Shown: positions 31,420-43,300 of the stretch, one piece after another
Layout of the letters: each line of letters opens with the position of its first letter
How positions within the stretch are numbered: position 1 is the first letter of the stretch
DNA from: Micractinium sp. NFX-FRZ
Lineage: Eukaryota > Chlorophyta > Trebouxiophyceae > Chlorellales > Chlorellaceae
Length of the DNA: 64,000 bases
NCBI GenBank assembly: GCA_029339195.1
Contig: JAPTJF010000283.1
Location: forward strand, 19,070-83,069
Direction of reading: 5' to 3'
Notes under the pieces: model-generated
Seen by the model: only the letters and a program-made list of their open reading frames with translations
Told to the model about the DNA's origin: nothing
Database searches by the model: none
Program-made: the position numbers and the translations under genes

Positions 31420-32419
31420 GTGAAAGTTCACCCCCCCGCTGTCAGCCGCGCAGGGAGCCCATCCTAGTAGTCTGGTTGGACGCCAGGGTGCCTCCTCTCG
31501 GCCGCCCGGGTTCTAATCTGCCGCTACTGGGAAACCCGTGTTCGCCAGCGAACCCGGTCGCCTTCACCTTGCGTCCTGTGCTGCTCGCCGTACTGGGGCC
31601 TGTGCCACAGCGCGCCGAGGCTTGTGTCAAAAACACTACGGCACACTCTGCATCCTGGACGGCGGAGCAGGATGTGAGCCTATCTGGGGCCAACGGCAGC
31701 TGTTGGCAAGGGTTGAGGGGCGTGCGCCGAGTGCCGCAGGCCACAGCGCCGAGGACAGCACCTGTGATGAAACGGGAAGATGAAGGGTAATGCTTGTTCC
31801 AACAGGCCATCTACGCATACAATTTTCCCATAAAAACGCTGACAGTGCATCCCCCAGAGCACTTCTGCTGAGGTCTGATGGCCCAGGTCCTGCGGAGGCC
31901 GCTGCTCAGCGCCAGAGGAGGCAAGCTGAACGGCGCTCGTGCGGCAGACGAATGGTCGGCGATGCTGGCTCCCCGCCTGCAAGGGCCCAGGAGTTGATTC
32001 TTCATTGCAGGTGCTCGCAACGCGGAATTCTAGTGGCGGGAGTCCACGGAGATGGGAGTGCAGCCTGCGTGTTGGGGCCGAGGCTGCCCCTGTGCCGCTA
32101 GCAGCGATACGGAACGCCGGCGGCCGTCCCGTGAAGGGAGCATGTTTTCACAGGCGTTTACACTATAGTGCACTATCCCTCACCAATTGAATGGTGCAGG
32201 GTAGTTGCCAAAAGGAACGCCTACTGATAAGCCACACAATTAAAGCTGCGGCAGCACGATTGTGTGGCTGAGCAGCAGGTGCAAGATAGCGGGCAGCTGG
32301 TACAGTCACAGGGCCTGTGATCGCGGCCAGTTTCTGAGCGCTCTCACCCCCACAAAACTGTGGTTCGGTACATCAGATACGCGCTCCTGTGCTCGCTCCA
32401 GGCCTTCAAAGCCGGCCTG
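31420..32419. other. Divergent intergenic region
   Basis: 1.0 kb between receptor kinase B (-) and a membrane-protein gene (+). The left 290 bp resemble the receptor-kinase A upstream region. No convincing reading frame or motif is seen in the rest. It presumably contains both promoters. Confidence 0.45.
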
Positions 32420-34711
32420 ATGCTCATCAGCGCGCGCGCGTTTTCGGCCCCTGGCCCCACCGCTCTAGGCGGCGCTGCGTCCACTGCTCGGTGCAGGCGC
32501 CCGACAGCCCGGCCGCCGCCTGCTGGTGCGCACCCTCGCCTGCGGCGCTCAACCCCGCCGACGCCGATGGCGGCGCTGGAGCGGCCCCACCTGCAGATGG
32601 ACGATGAAACGCGGGGGCAGCTGCCCAGCTGGCTCACCCTGGCTGGCTATGCCGTCATGCAGGTGGCCCACCGCACCGGCCTGACCAGGTCCGCGCCGCA
32701 GCAGCCCTAGCAAGCACAGGATCCTCGCCCTTTTGAGGAAAGCGTCTTGGGAGTAGCTGCCGCTCCGGCCCTCCGACCCCTCGGCCCTTCCCGCTGGGAG
32801 CAGCTGCCGCCCCTGCCTGCTGCCCCCTACTGATGGCCCGCCCACATGCCTCGCCCAAACCCACCCCACCTGTGCCTGCAGCTTCCACCTCAGCGCTCCC
32901 CTCATCTACCGCGTGCTGGCCTGGTACACTCTGGCCTGGGCGGCTCTGTCGGCGGTGGACAGAGTTGCGCAGTTTGACCCAACCGCCTTGGTAGTGGGTG
33001 GGTGGGCCTCAGGCAGCCAGGGAGGGGCGCGGGGGAAGGCCGTGCTGGGCAGGCAGTTGGCTGGCCGGGGCAGGCACTGCTTGACGCCGGCAGGCAGGCA
33101 GGCAGGAGGCGGCGTCGGGCCCGCCCTGGCATTGCTGCCTGCGTGCCTGCACGCTCCCATGCCTGCTGGCGGCTGCGTTTCCACACTCAGGCACAGCCAC
33201 CTGCCTGGCTGACGGGCGCTGCACCCACCGGCTACCCCTCCTCCCTGCCTGGGCGTGTGCAGGCCCCATGTTCCTGGCGGCAGACTACCTTGGCTTCTTT
33301 GGAGGCAGGATCACCCCCTTTCAGACGGCTGCTGCCCTGTTTGGCTACTTCTGGGTGGGTGGCGGGTTGCTGTCAGCATGGTTGGCGAGGATTGACTTGA
33401 TGGCTGTCATTGCATGACGAGGTGCACTTGAAAATGGACTAGTAAACTGCAACCGTGGCCTCCCTGGCTGCCGCTGGACGGGTGTGTGCACATGTGGGGG
33501 GCTGTGCTGCCGCTGCCTCTGCCGCGTGCTGCTCACTGTGGCTAGCTGAGCGCTCAAACTACTGCACAGCACCCGGCGCGCCATTGTGCCCGGCTGCAGC
33601 CAGCCGTGGCACCCTGGCTCCCACCCTCTTGTGCCTCCGCTGGTCAGCCTGCTGCCCACCCCCTGTTCCCACACCCTGCCTGCCCGACTGGCCCCCCACC
33701 CACTCATCATGCAGCATTCCCTGCCTGCCTGCAGGTTGACCAGCTGCCGGCATTCCCGTACTCCCGCCTCGCCTGGCTGGCCACCCTGGCCGCCGCCATC
33801 TACAACGGCGCATCCGCCCAGGTGGGGCGGGTGTTGAAAGTGTAGACCCGTTCTGACCAGTAGCGTCAAGCAGTCATATGTGCTGCATGGCGCTCGCGGG
33901 ACTCCGGGCACGGTGCTGGCACCAAGTCGCCATCTGGGCTGGCCGCCCCCCGCTGTCTGCACACACATTTGCCGCCCACCCACACGCCGGCCCGCCCGGC
34001 CACTCCTTTTCTTGAAAGCTTGCTGCTGGGCCGTGTTTGCCACCTCCCCGCTCGCCTGCAGTGGCTGGTGGGCGCACTCGGGCTGTCTGCGCTGTGGCGC
34101 ATCGTGGAGCAAGTGCGCAGCGGGGGCGGGGTGCGCCCCCAGGAGCTTGCCTTTGTGGCGCTGGCGGGCTTTGCCTTCTACACACACGTACGCACGCTTG
34201 CCTGCCAGTTTGGGGTCGCACGGTGGCCGGGGGGAACGGTGTGGTTGGCAGGGACCACTTCTTGATCTTAAGCTTGATCGATTTTCTGGCCCTGGCGGGC
34301 TTTGCCCTGCCCTCGACCGGCAGGTGAGATGCCTGCCAGCTTGTGGGTTTGGCAGGGAAAGTGGAAAGGGTGGCGCCTTAGGGAGATTTCTGTCCGCGGC
34401 TGGGCAAGCCTTAGGCCGGCCGACAGTTTAAAATTTGCGTGCCAGCTTGCCAGCCACGGAGGAATGCGGGAGAGCACGTGAGAAGCGGCCATGATGGGCC
34501 ATCCGGCCCAGCCACTGGTCAGACTGCCTGCCCGCCCCTGCGCCTGCCCCTGGCAGCAGCGCTCGTGGCCGGGCGGCGCTTCAGTCTCCCCCACTATCGG
34601 ACATCTCTCCATTCCTTGCCCCTCCTCCCTCATGCCGACTGTGCACAGGTGGAGGTGCCGGTGGCGCTCACAATGATGGCAGCTCAGATGGCAGCCTCCC
34701 TGGTGTCCTGA
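32420..34711 (+). CDS. Small multi-pass membrane protein with plastid-type presequence, 250 aa
   Basis: Six exons join in phase: 32420-32688, 32882-32997, 33263-33354, 33735-33821, 34062-34187 and 34649-34711. The first about 50 residues are rich in Ala, Ser, Arg and Pro without acidic residues (MLISARAFSAPG...), as in chloroplast transit peptides. The mature part begins near MAALERPHLQMDDETRG and has about four or five hydrophobic helices: LAGYAVMQVA, YRVLAWYTLAWAAL, the PMFLAADYLGFF to ALFGYFW segment, WLATLAAAIYN with WLVGALGLSALW, and FVALAGFAFYTH. The last helix ends at TGA 34709-34711. I do not recognise the family, and no catalytic motif is apparent. Plastid membrane location is an inference from the presequence. 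A second in-frame ATG at 32567 would omit it. TGTAA follows at 35047. Confidence 0.7.
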
Positions 34712-35358
34712 GGAGGTGGCTGGCAATAATGTGACGTGGCTATCTTGCGCCTGGGAGTGTGGCCGGCTGCTTGGTGTGTGCACCGGTCGGCGGAGTGCGC
34801 AGAAGTGGGGGGCGATGGGAGCAGCGACTGATCAACCCAACGCTTAGCAGCGGCGCCTGTGGAGGGACGGCGTGCCTCGTGGGCACGCTCTCCGCAGGCG
34901 CGCTTTTGTACAGGTGCTGCCTTTGTACACCAGTGTATGTTATGCGTGTGTACATCAGTGTATGCTATGACCGAGCTTGCACAGCTGCTTACATTTTATG
35001 ATGGTTGCCTTTTTATACGCGTCACTGGCTGTATGCCGGTTGCTTTTGTAAAGTTTCGCTGCCTGGATGTGCAAGGCGGGCACGCGAGTGGATGCACGGT
35101 GGTTTGCGGCGCCAGCGACAGGACAATGTAGTGCTTCACGCACAGGCGGCACCTTCTCCTGCACAGGCTCATACGATATGACCTGCAGTGGCTGAGCCAT
35201 GCTGCTTCTAGCAACAGAGGTGCGCCCTGTTGCCCTCCTTGGCCAGAATGCTACACTCAGCTGCTGACGTGGCAGAGAGGAACAGAGGAAAGTCCAGCAG
35301 TTGAAGTTTGCCTGTGGTCATTGTCCTGAGCACTTCACAGTGTTGGAGACGCACGGAG
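34712..35358. other. Intergenic region
   Basis: 647 bp. It holds the 3' UTR of the membrane-protein gene, with TGTAA at 35047-35051, 336 bp after the stop. A CA/TGTGTA-rich patch lies near 34925-34970. No gene was seen. Confidence 0.45.
35047..35051 (+). promoter_or_regulatory. TGTAA polyadenylation motif
   Basis: First TGTAA after the stop of the membrane-protein gene at 34711. Confidence 0.4.
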
Positions 35359-36498
35359 ATGCAAAGCAGCGTTGCCCGGGTGGCGAGCGGCAGCCTCAAG
35401 CGGCGAGCTGAAGAGGAGCAGGCGCTGATACCAGAGAAGGCTCTGCAGAGTGAGTGCTGCAGGGCCATGCGTGCGAGCGTGGGAGGCTGCGTGCGTGCGT
35501 GCGGACCCACGCTCCGACGAGCAACCTCAGCAGAGAGGCGCCGCCCAACACAGCAACTGCGTGTGCCTCTCTGCAGGCGCGAGCAGCAAGGCAGCGAGAC
35601 GGGAGCAGAACGGCTGCTGGGCGACCAGCAACATGCCTCTGAGGCAGCGGCGACGCCCGGTGGAGCGGGCCTCATCATGCACGCTTTTCAACTGGAAGAT
35701 TTAGGCCCTATGCAGCTTGCAGACTATTCAAGGGGGGTCACGCCTGCCAGCAGCGGCATGCGGGCTACCCCTGCCAGCAGCGGCATGAGCGGGAGCATTA
35801 TGAGCGCAGCCGCCACAGCCGCCGCAGGGTCGGTGCGGTGTCGGAGCAGAGGCAGGAGCAGGAGCAGGGGCGGCCCTGCTGCCAGTGACACCGATTCTGC
35901 ACGGGGCAAGCACAGGGGCGGCAGCAAGAGCGGCCGGAGGGCTGGCCGCAGCAAGGCTGTCAGCAGCAGGGCCATGGGAGGCCAGCGGGACGGCGCCTTC
36001 CTCCGCCAGCGCACCCCTTTCGCCTTGCCAACGCTGCCCTCACGCCCGGCCCTGGCGGTGGCAGCGCTGTCCGCCCCAGCCTTCTGCCCTGCTAGCAGCA
36101 CGCGTGGGCCCCTGCTCAACGACAGGGGTCGCTACTTTGTGGCCTGCCTGCGGCAGGAGCTGCAGGAGGAAAGGACGCCAGCTGGCGACATCCCCGCCCT
36201 GCTGGCAGAGTATGCTGCCGAGATTGCAGCGGAAGAGCCATTCGCAGCGCCCTCCACGCCCGCCGCCTACCCTCGGCTGAATGCACTGGGGCGCGCCTGG
36301 GTGGCGGCCTTCCGGCAGGAGCTGATGCAGCACAGCGCGCATGGCGTGCAGCTGGGGCGGCGCCAGGTGGCGCAGGGAGACGTGGAGGCACTGGTGGAAG
36401 AGTATGCAGCGGAGCTAGAGAGGGAAACAGCGTTTGCAGCTGCTGGTGCGGCACGTATGGAGGTGGCGCATGGTGGCCAGGCAGCAAGCCGAGGGTAG
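35359..36498 (+). CDS. Basic RS-rich protein with a duplicated C-terminal module
   Basis: The frame is open from ATG 35359 to TAG 36496-36498 (379 aa if unspliced). A possible small intron at about 35454-35576 (donor near GAGTGAGTG, acceptor CTCTCTGCAG) would remove a compositionally odd Cys/Arg stretch without breaking the frame. Residues about 155-215 are Arg/Ser/Gly/Lys-rich (CRSRGRSRSRGG, KSGRRAGRSK), suggesting nuclear or RNA-bound location. The C-terminus holds two copies of one module. Copy 1 (36112-36252) is LLNDRGRYFVACLRQEL... then GDIPALLAEYAAEI. Copy 2 (36275-36450) is RLNALGRAWVAAFRQEL... then GDVEALVEEYAAEL, with a linker about eleven residues longer. Shared positions are LN..GR..VA..RQEL and GD..AL..EYAAE. 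I do not recognise the module; it looks helical. Function unknown. Confidence 0.65.
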   Translation: MQSSVARVASGSLKRRAEEEQALIPEKALQSECCRAMRASVGGCVRACGPTLRRATSAERRRPTQQLRVPLCRREQQGSETGAERLLGDQQHASEAAATPGGAGLIMHAFQLEDLGPMQLADYSRGVTPASSGMRATPASSGMSGSIMSAAATAAAGSVRCRSRGRSRSRGGPAASDTDSARGKHRGGSKSGRRAGRSKAVSSRAMGGQRDGAFLRQRTPFALPTLPSRPALAVAALSAPAFCPASSTRGPLLNDRGRYFVACLRQELQEERTPAGDIPALLAEYAAEIAAEEPFAAPSTPAAYPRLNALGRAWVAAFRQELMQHSAHGVQLGRRQVAQGDVEALVEEYAAELERETAFAAAGAARMEVAHGGQAASRG

Positions 36499-36944
36499 GC
36501 AGCGGCGGCGATGCGTGCCAAGCGGGTGTGGCACAAGTACAAATCGCGACACCCGAGTAGGCAGCCACCCGAGTGGGCAGCCACCTGGTTGCACCCCTGC
36601 CGCTGCTGTCTTTCTTCCTGTGCGCCCTCGCGTTCGCATGCATCTGATTCTCTCATGTTTCCTGCTGGCCTGCGCCCCCAGCGCCAGGCCAAAGTCGGCC
36701 CAATCACTTGCAGCCTTTGCACCTGGCGCCGGTTGCCCGCTGCGCAGGGCGTGCCACCTGCGAGTTACATTCAATACAATCTGTGTGCTGTCTTGCCAGA
36801 ATTACACGGGGCGGGTGCCACAAAAAGTGTCAAACTTTTTAAACTTTGGCGGGTGCCAAAGTGTCAAACTGAACCGGAGAGCGTTGCCTAGGCAGGCCTG
36901 CCTTGCTGGCGGAGCGCACCGTTGGCTGTGCAACAGCGCGGCGC
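36499..36944. other. Intergenic between converging genes
   Basis: 446 bp between the RS-rich gene (+) and the dehydrogenase (-). TTACA at 36802-36806 (TGTAA on the minus strand) lies 139 bp after the dehydrogenase stop. A short direct repeat of GCGGGTGCCA...AAAGTGTCAAACT occurs at about 36808-36870. No gene is seen. Confidence 0.5.
36802..36806 (-). promoter_or_regulatory. TGTAA polyadenylation motif of the dehydrogenase gene
   Basis: TGTAA on the minus strand, 139 bp downstream of the TGA at 36945-36947. Confidence 0.5.
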
Positions 36945-39818
36945 TCAGGCTGCAAGCTCCCCCTCCCCCAGCTGGCACAGGTGCGCAGAGAGCTGCCACA
37001 GGCGCTGCGCCAATGCAGGGTCCCCAGCTGCGCTCGAGTGGTGCCCCACTTGGGGGGCAGTCCCAACATAGGCGCCCCCCACCTCCTCCGCCGGCGCAGT
37101 GGCTGCAAACAGCACCGTGGCCGCAGCTGCCCCGGGGCTGGGGGAAGGAGGAGGACAGGGGTGTGGAGGAGTCAGGCAGGGGACAGAGGGGTCGGCTGGT
37201 TGACTGGCGCGGGTGGCTGCTACGCTGAAGGTGCAAGCGTGATTCCGGCCTGTGCATCTGCCAGTTGCCAACTCTGGCTGGAGCAGGGCAGGCCAGGCCC
37301 CCGCGACACGCCAGGAATCCTGCAAAAAATAGGCTGGGCAGTTCCAAGTGCCCACAGCACACCAGCACTGCTTCCATCCGCTCTCAGAAAAGAGTGCCGG
37401 CCAGCTCTGCAGCCTGCTTTCCTCACCTCCGCAGCAAGTAGGGGCAGAAGAGGTGCTCGAAAAAGGGGTCGGACAGCGGGCGCAGCAGGCGGGGCACGGT
37501 GCCCTGCACGGCGGGCGGGGGGGGGCACAGGCAGCTGGGCAGCGGGCGGCATGGCGGCAAGGCAACCTGGTGGCATGGCAGCAAGGCAAGCTGGTGGCAG
37601 GGCAGGCGTTCCTGAGGCACTCAAAACAAGCGCACTGCTCACAGGCACGCTGTCCTGCTGCCACCGCTCAACATCTCCCCAAAACTGCTTCGCCCCTCAC
37701 CCTCGCCACCACTCTCTCATCTCTGACATCACTTGCCTGCACCTCTTGTACCTCACACATTCCCCAGTCCGCACCTCCTGGCCCACCTCCATGCCGACCC
37801 ACCTCCACCTGGCAGCCGATCGACCCCTGGCAAACTCCCGCCGACCTGCCCCGCCTCCATGGCCCCCACTTTGGGGTGCCCCCTCCTCCTGGTGACCCTC
37901 GCATCACATCTGGCCCAACCAATGCCAACCAACGCCAAAGCTGTGCCCCGTCATTGTCATCCCCACCTTACCTTGAAGTAGTTTCTTGCCAAGAAAGTGT
38001 CCACCAGCCCAGGGTGCACCGCAACAGACACATCACGCACCTCCGCTGCTGGCCCTGCTACCATGCTGCCCGCTGCCGCTGTGATGCCGGTGCCGCTGCT
38101 GCCTGCGTCCTGCGCATCCCTGCGGTGAGGGCAAGGGCAGGGGTGGCACAGGCAGGCTGACGTGGGGCTGCAGTGCACACCAAGTGGACCGTCCCCTGCT
38201 CGCTGGGGGCGGGTTCTTTGCCTGACTTTGGAAGGCTCCTCACCTGAACGCCCCAGCTGTACTCCACACAAGCCTGCCCCCCAAGAGTGCATGCGGCCAC
38301 CCCCGGCACACGCTTCATCCTGACAGGCCGAGCGCCCACCACTGCAGCACGCTCTCCCCTGCCTTCCCCACTGCGCACTGGTGCTCTGCCCAGGACGTCA
38401 CATGCGCTGGACTCACCGCTGGAAGCGCCGGTCCAAATGCTTGGCCGCCAGCAGGGTGCAGAGCTTGGAGTTGGCGTACGCCTGGAATGGGTGGTACCGC
38501 CGGGAGCAGTACGCCACGTCAGCCAGGTCCTCTGACGTGGCACCCACCAGGTCACCACCAAAGTGGGTCATCGACGTCAACCAGATCACGCGCAGCGGGC
38601 CGGCGCCGCCGGCAGCGCCGCCGCCGCTGCTGTTGAATGCGGCCGCTCGCTGCTGCTTGCCCTGCTGCTTGCCCTGTTGCTTGCCCTGCAGCTTGCCCTG
38701 CTGCTGCTGCTCTCGGCGGCGCTGTCGCTGGAGCCTCGTGAGCTCGTTGGCAAGCAGGAAGTGGGACAGGAAGTTGCTCTGCAGCGGGAGGGGCAGGCAA
38801 CGGAGGCAGTTGGCGTGGCTGAAGGAAGTAGCCGGGCAGTATCTTATATGTGTGTGTGATGAGCTGCATTGCAGCCTGGAATGGGCCAGTTTGCATAGAC
38901 AGGCACCATGAGTAACGGGGCGCATGTCGTGCAGCGCATGCTCGCCTGCAAACCCTCCTGCCTGGCCCCCTGCCATCCAATCCAGCCCCCTCACCACCCA
39001 ACCCGGAACCCAGCTTGGAACCCGACTGCCACACAGGGCTTGACCACGCCTCCCCAGCGCCCTCGCAACCCAGCCTAACCTGGAACTGCAGCTCAAAGTC
39101 GTCGACCGTCTGCTCGCGCTGCGGCGGGCACATGATGCCGGCGTTGCAGATCAGCAGATCCAAGCGCCGCCCGCTGTCCCGCCACCGCCCCACAAACGCG
39201 CGCACACTCTCCAGGGATGCCAAGTCCAGCAGCTCAACCTCCACCCTGCCAGTGGGAGAAGCACCGCTGCTGCTGCGGCTGCTGCTGCTGCGGGTGGCAT
39301 CCCTGCTGGTGTCTGCAGCTGCAGAGGCTGCGGCGGCGGCGGTGGAGGCGGTGGAGGCTGCCAGGCGCTCCGCCGCTGCGTGCGCACGCTCCAGCGAGCG
39401 GCAGGCCAGCACGACGTCGGTGCCGGCGGCCAGCAGCGCCTCGGCGGTGGCGTACCCAACCCCGGCGTTTCCGCCCGTAATTATGGCGGTCTGTATGCCG
39501 TAAGTATGGCGGGCGGGCGGGCGGGTGGGGCAACATAGCGCACTTGGCAGACGATCACAGAGCGGACGAGGACTTCCCAGGTGCCCCTGCGCATTCTTTC
39601 GCATGAGATATACAGCCAAGCCAGCCACAAGATGTGTGCAAGACGAAGGTACGGCAGCCACCTCTGGTGACGGCTACTAAAACACGCCTCACCTTGCCCG
39701 CCAGGCCAGTTGGCTGGGGCCGCTTCTTCCCCAGCTTGTCCTGAACCACCGCACTGATGTTCTCAACCAGCTCCCCCACCCCCAGCAGGTTCAAGTAGAT
39801 GTCGGTGAGCAGCCGCAT
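36945..39818 (-). CDS. Short-chain dehydrogenase/reductase (retinol-dehydrogenase/WWOX-like), 438 aa
   Basis: Six minus-strand exons: 39693-39818, 39080-39490, 38417-38778, 37972-38119, 37427-37503 and 36945-37137, all in phase. A classical SDR: the dinucleotide motif TGGNAGVG lies at about 47-54, followed by ALLAAGTDVVLACRS, the DLASLESVRAFV segment, and NAG in LLICNAGIM. The active site is a Ser in WLTSM (about 248) with YANSK (Tyr near 280, Lys near 284). VAVHPGLVDT follows the active site. The order and spacing fit NADP(H)-dependent SDRs of the retinol-dehydrogenase/protochlorophyllide-reductase-like group, which oxidise or reduce a lipid-like alcohol or carbonyl; the substrate cannot be told. 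Unusual points are two low-complexity inserts: Ala/Ser-rich between the second strand and NAG, and a Gln/Lys repeat (KQQGKQQGKQQ) after SNFLSHFLL. No transit peptide is obvious. Confidence 0.88.
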
Positions 39819-40383
39819 GGTGTGGGCGAAGCTCTAACGCTGGGCCGGCAGAGGGGCGGCGGTGGCGGAGCAGGGTGGAGGGTGGGAAAAGCCGAGAAGT
39901 GGGCGGCGCGGGCGGGCGGCAGGGCCCAGTCAGGGTCGGTCGGGTCCTCACGATATGTCTGGCGGCTTGCGGAAGCGCTGGCTACAGCCCGCAGAGCAGG
40001 CGGAACGGGGCGCGTGATTGGTGGCCTGCCATCGGCACGGCCGAGAGATGTCACGAAACAACCCACTGCGATGGTGTCGAAGCCACTCTGAATTGCGTGC
40101 AAGCCAGGATGGGCAGATGACGTGGCGGGACAGCGGCCACAGCACGCGCTGCGGCGCTTGCTTTGCCACCGCCCATCTCTTTAAATTCAGCATGCAGGGC
40201 ATTACAGGAGTCACGACAGTTTTTTCGAAAGGCAGTACAGCGTGGAGGCCGCCCATGTACATCCCTGGCCGCCACTCGCTGCTGCATCACGTCACGGCTC
40301 GGGCGGTGTCACCGCCGCCGCCGCCGCCGCCGCTCAGTGGGTATGTTGGTTGGTTGGTTGGTTGCTTGCTTGCTAGCCCTGAT
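39819..40383. other. Spacer between dehydrogenase promoter and TASH3 3' end
   Basis: 565 bp. It contains a short CCG tract (40312-40332), followed by TTGG and TTGC tetranucleotide runs (40345-40373) just downstream of the TASH3 stop. TTACA at 40202-40206 is the likely TASH3 polyadenylation motif on the minus strand. No gene was seen. Confidence 0.5.
40202..40206 (-). promoter_or_regulatory. TGTAA polyadenylation motif of the TASH3-like gene
   Basis: TGTAA on the minus strand, 178 bp after the TGA at 40384-40386. Confidence 0.5.
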
Positions 40384-43300
40384 TCAGTCAGTGCCGACTG
40401 CCCAGCTGGGCACCAGGCCGGTGCGGTTGTCTGACAGCCGGATGATGCGTGCCCAGCCCTCCACCTCGCTGTGCACCTTGACACGCTCCCCAGGCTCCAC
40501 GCTCAGCTCGCCCTCCAGCTCGCCCACAAAGCCTGCAGGTGGGGAGCACAGTAACATTGAAATGTCAATCAATCCTCCACTGATGCCGGGGTGGCGGTGA
40601 GCTCAGCTCGGCCTGCTACTCGCCCACACAGCCTGAAGACTGCGGGAATGACAGGCGGGGGGAGGAGGGTTGGGCCAGGCCAGGGATGAGGTTGTTGGCT
40701 CGCCTGCCACGTCCCGTAGTGATGCCCTCCACTCCCTCACAGGACCCCGCCTCACAACACCCTGTCTCACAGCACACCGCCTCCCCTGGGCCACCCTGAC
40801 CTCCCCTGCTTCCCCCCACCCGCCACGATGCCGCGCTCCGGCCCGTCCACGCGGCTGGGTGTGTTGGGCATGGACCCCAGGTCGGCATACGCATCAAACC
40901 CGCCCCCGCCGCCGCTGCTGGCGGTGCTCAGCGTGCGGCGGTGCGCGCCGCTGGGCGAGCGCTGGGTGGGGCTGCGGGCACGGGTGGGGGCGGTGGGCGA
41001 GTGCGCGGCAGGGAGGGCGGAGGCGCATCAGCACCCAGAGTGAAGCACAGGGAGCATCAGCACAAGCGGCCCAGGCATGCTGCCAAACCGGCAAGCAGGC
41101 ACGCCACGCCTGCCATGCCACCCAGGCAAGATGCTGTGCTCAAGGCAGTACCGGCCCGGCCCGGGCCATGCAGGGCCTCCAGCACCCAGGGGCACAGCCG
41201 CGCAGCCAGCAGACACGCGGCACGTGATGAGATCATGCAAGGCTGGAACCCCTGGACCCTGGAAGGCATGGCACACACCTGAAGCCCGCCACGTTGGAGG
41301 TCTGCCGGGTGACGCCGCCCCGGGGGGAGGCGCCGCTGGGGCCAGAGGTCTCTGGGTAGTCGGATGGCTGCACGCTGCTGTCCTGCCGCAGCGGCTGCGC
41401 AGCCCACATGGAGTCTGCAGGCGGAGGGGGTGGGGATGGGGAAAAGGGGGGTGAGGTCCTGGAGAGGGATGGGGGGTGAGCAGGTGACGGGGCGGGGCAG
41501 TTGCAAGGGGAGGAGTGGGGAGGGGTGCTGCGACGGCTGGCATTGAACAAGAGCATGTTGTGGTGGTCATGGGGAGGGGTGATGCAACGGCGGGCAATGA
41601 GCACAGGCATGTCGCGCTGCTCGATCATGCTCTGCCCCCGGGCAGCTGCACAGTGTGCTATGACAGCGTGCTCAGGCCAACCAGCCGCCCTGCACTGCCC
41701 ATCCCCACACCTGTGCGCCCGGTGGGTGTGGTGAACGAGTCCTGCCGCGCCACCGGGGACAGCGAGCCGCCGGTGCCTCCGCCGGTGCCTTCGCCGTTGA
41801 GGCCATAGTCCCCCACAATGGGGGCCCCTGCTGTCGCCGTGACAGACGAGGAGGCACCCCCGTAGGGGTAGGAGGAGGAGGAGGAGCTGGCCCCCCCGAA
41901 CAGCGAGGCACTCTCCCCAAAGCTGGCGGGCTGCTCCTCCGGCATGGACGGCAGGTTCAGCGCGTTGCCTGCGGGGCAGGGCAGGTGGGGGTGGGCTGCA
42001 CCCTTCAGTTTGAACTTCTCATCCGTACCCGCTGCCTAAACTGTGTTCCAGCAATTCGTCCTGGCTCTGCCCTCCCTCCCCTCCTCCCACTTCCCACCAT
42101 CATCCTTGAAGTGCACTGCACTACTGCCTTCCCCTCCCACCTGTGTAGCTGCTGAAAATGTTGTCCAGCAAATCCTCCTTGGTCTGCCCGTAGTCCACAG
42201 ACGCCCCGCGGCGGTGCGCGCGCGTCGGCGTCCCCGCCGCCTTGCGCTGGTACTCGGCCGCCGCAGCGGCCGCCTCGGCCGCCGCCGCAGACTGCAGGTT
42301 CTGCAGGCGGGGGAGGAGGGGAGGGAGGGATTCCAAGGCACAGCAGGAACACGCAATGAGATACGGGATATGGGGATGCGGCTGTGGAGGACGGAACATG
42401 CGCTGCTGCTACAAGCACCAGAGCCAGGCAACTGCAGCTAGCCTGTGTGCCTCTGCCGAGGCCAAACACCAGCGCTGCTCCTGCGCCTCCCCAAATGCCC
42501 CGCCTGCCCCCAGTCCCTCCCTGCCTCCACCCGCCAGGCTTGCCTGCTGGTAGAGTGCGTCCAGGTGCAGGTAGGAGGTGGGCACCAGGCCCTCCCTCCC
42601 TGACGGGTCGCGCACCAGCATCCAGCCGTCGGCCTCCTCCAGGACCTCCACCTGGGGGGGAGCAAGAGAAAGGAAGAAGAGGAGAAGATCCAAGTGGGTT
42701 CAACTAGGTTCTGTTGACGCACTGTTCGGGGAGTCTAGTTGGTATGCTCAGGGTCAGCAGGGGAGAGTCGGCAGGAAGTGGAAGGAAGGAGCGTGAGGAT
42801 GGAAAATGCATGCTGGTTCACCCAACCCTAACTGATGGGGGGGTGGGAGAGCAGGGGAGCGGAGAGCAGAGGGGGGCGCAGCAGCACGGGCAAGGCGTGT
42901 GGTGGGGGGCCAGCAGCAGCAGGCGTATACCTCTGGCAAAGAACCTGCACGCATGCATGCCTGGCTGCAACGCCCGAACTACATCACCCCCCAAGGGCGC
43001 ATGTGCCCCTGGATTACCCTTCAATCGCTTGCCCCCGGCACCCCAGTTCCCTGCTGGCCCACAGCCCCACAGCACTCCCCCCTCACCTTGTCCCCTTCAA
43101 ACACAGACAGCTCCTCCGGCTGGTTGTAGTCGCCCACAAAAGTGTGCAGTACCGTGCCAGTACCAATGACCTTGGCCGCGCCGCTGCCCGCCTGCTGCTG
43201 CTGCTGCTGCTGCGCCTGCTCGGCGCCGCCGCCGCCAAACCAGTCGCCGCCGGCGTCTGCGGCTGCAGCGTCGGGCGATGCCGCACGAGGTGCAGCAGAG

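Larger units (their letters stand above)
23897..31706 (-). repeat. Segmental duplication, copy B
   Basis: Tandem, same-orientation copy of 16515-23520. The receptor-kinase stops are 7550 bp apart and the starts 8224 bp apart, so copy B has gained length in introns. From about 24814 (matching 17264) the two copies are nearly identical across the kinase exons and their introns. In the LRR half the exons align but most introns do not. Outer limits are approximate. Confidence 0.85.
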
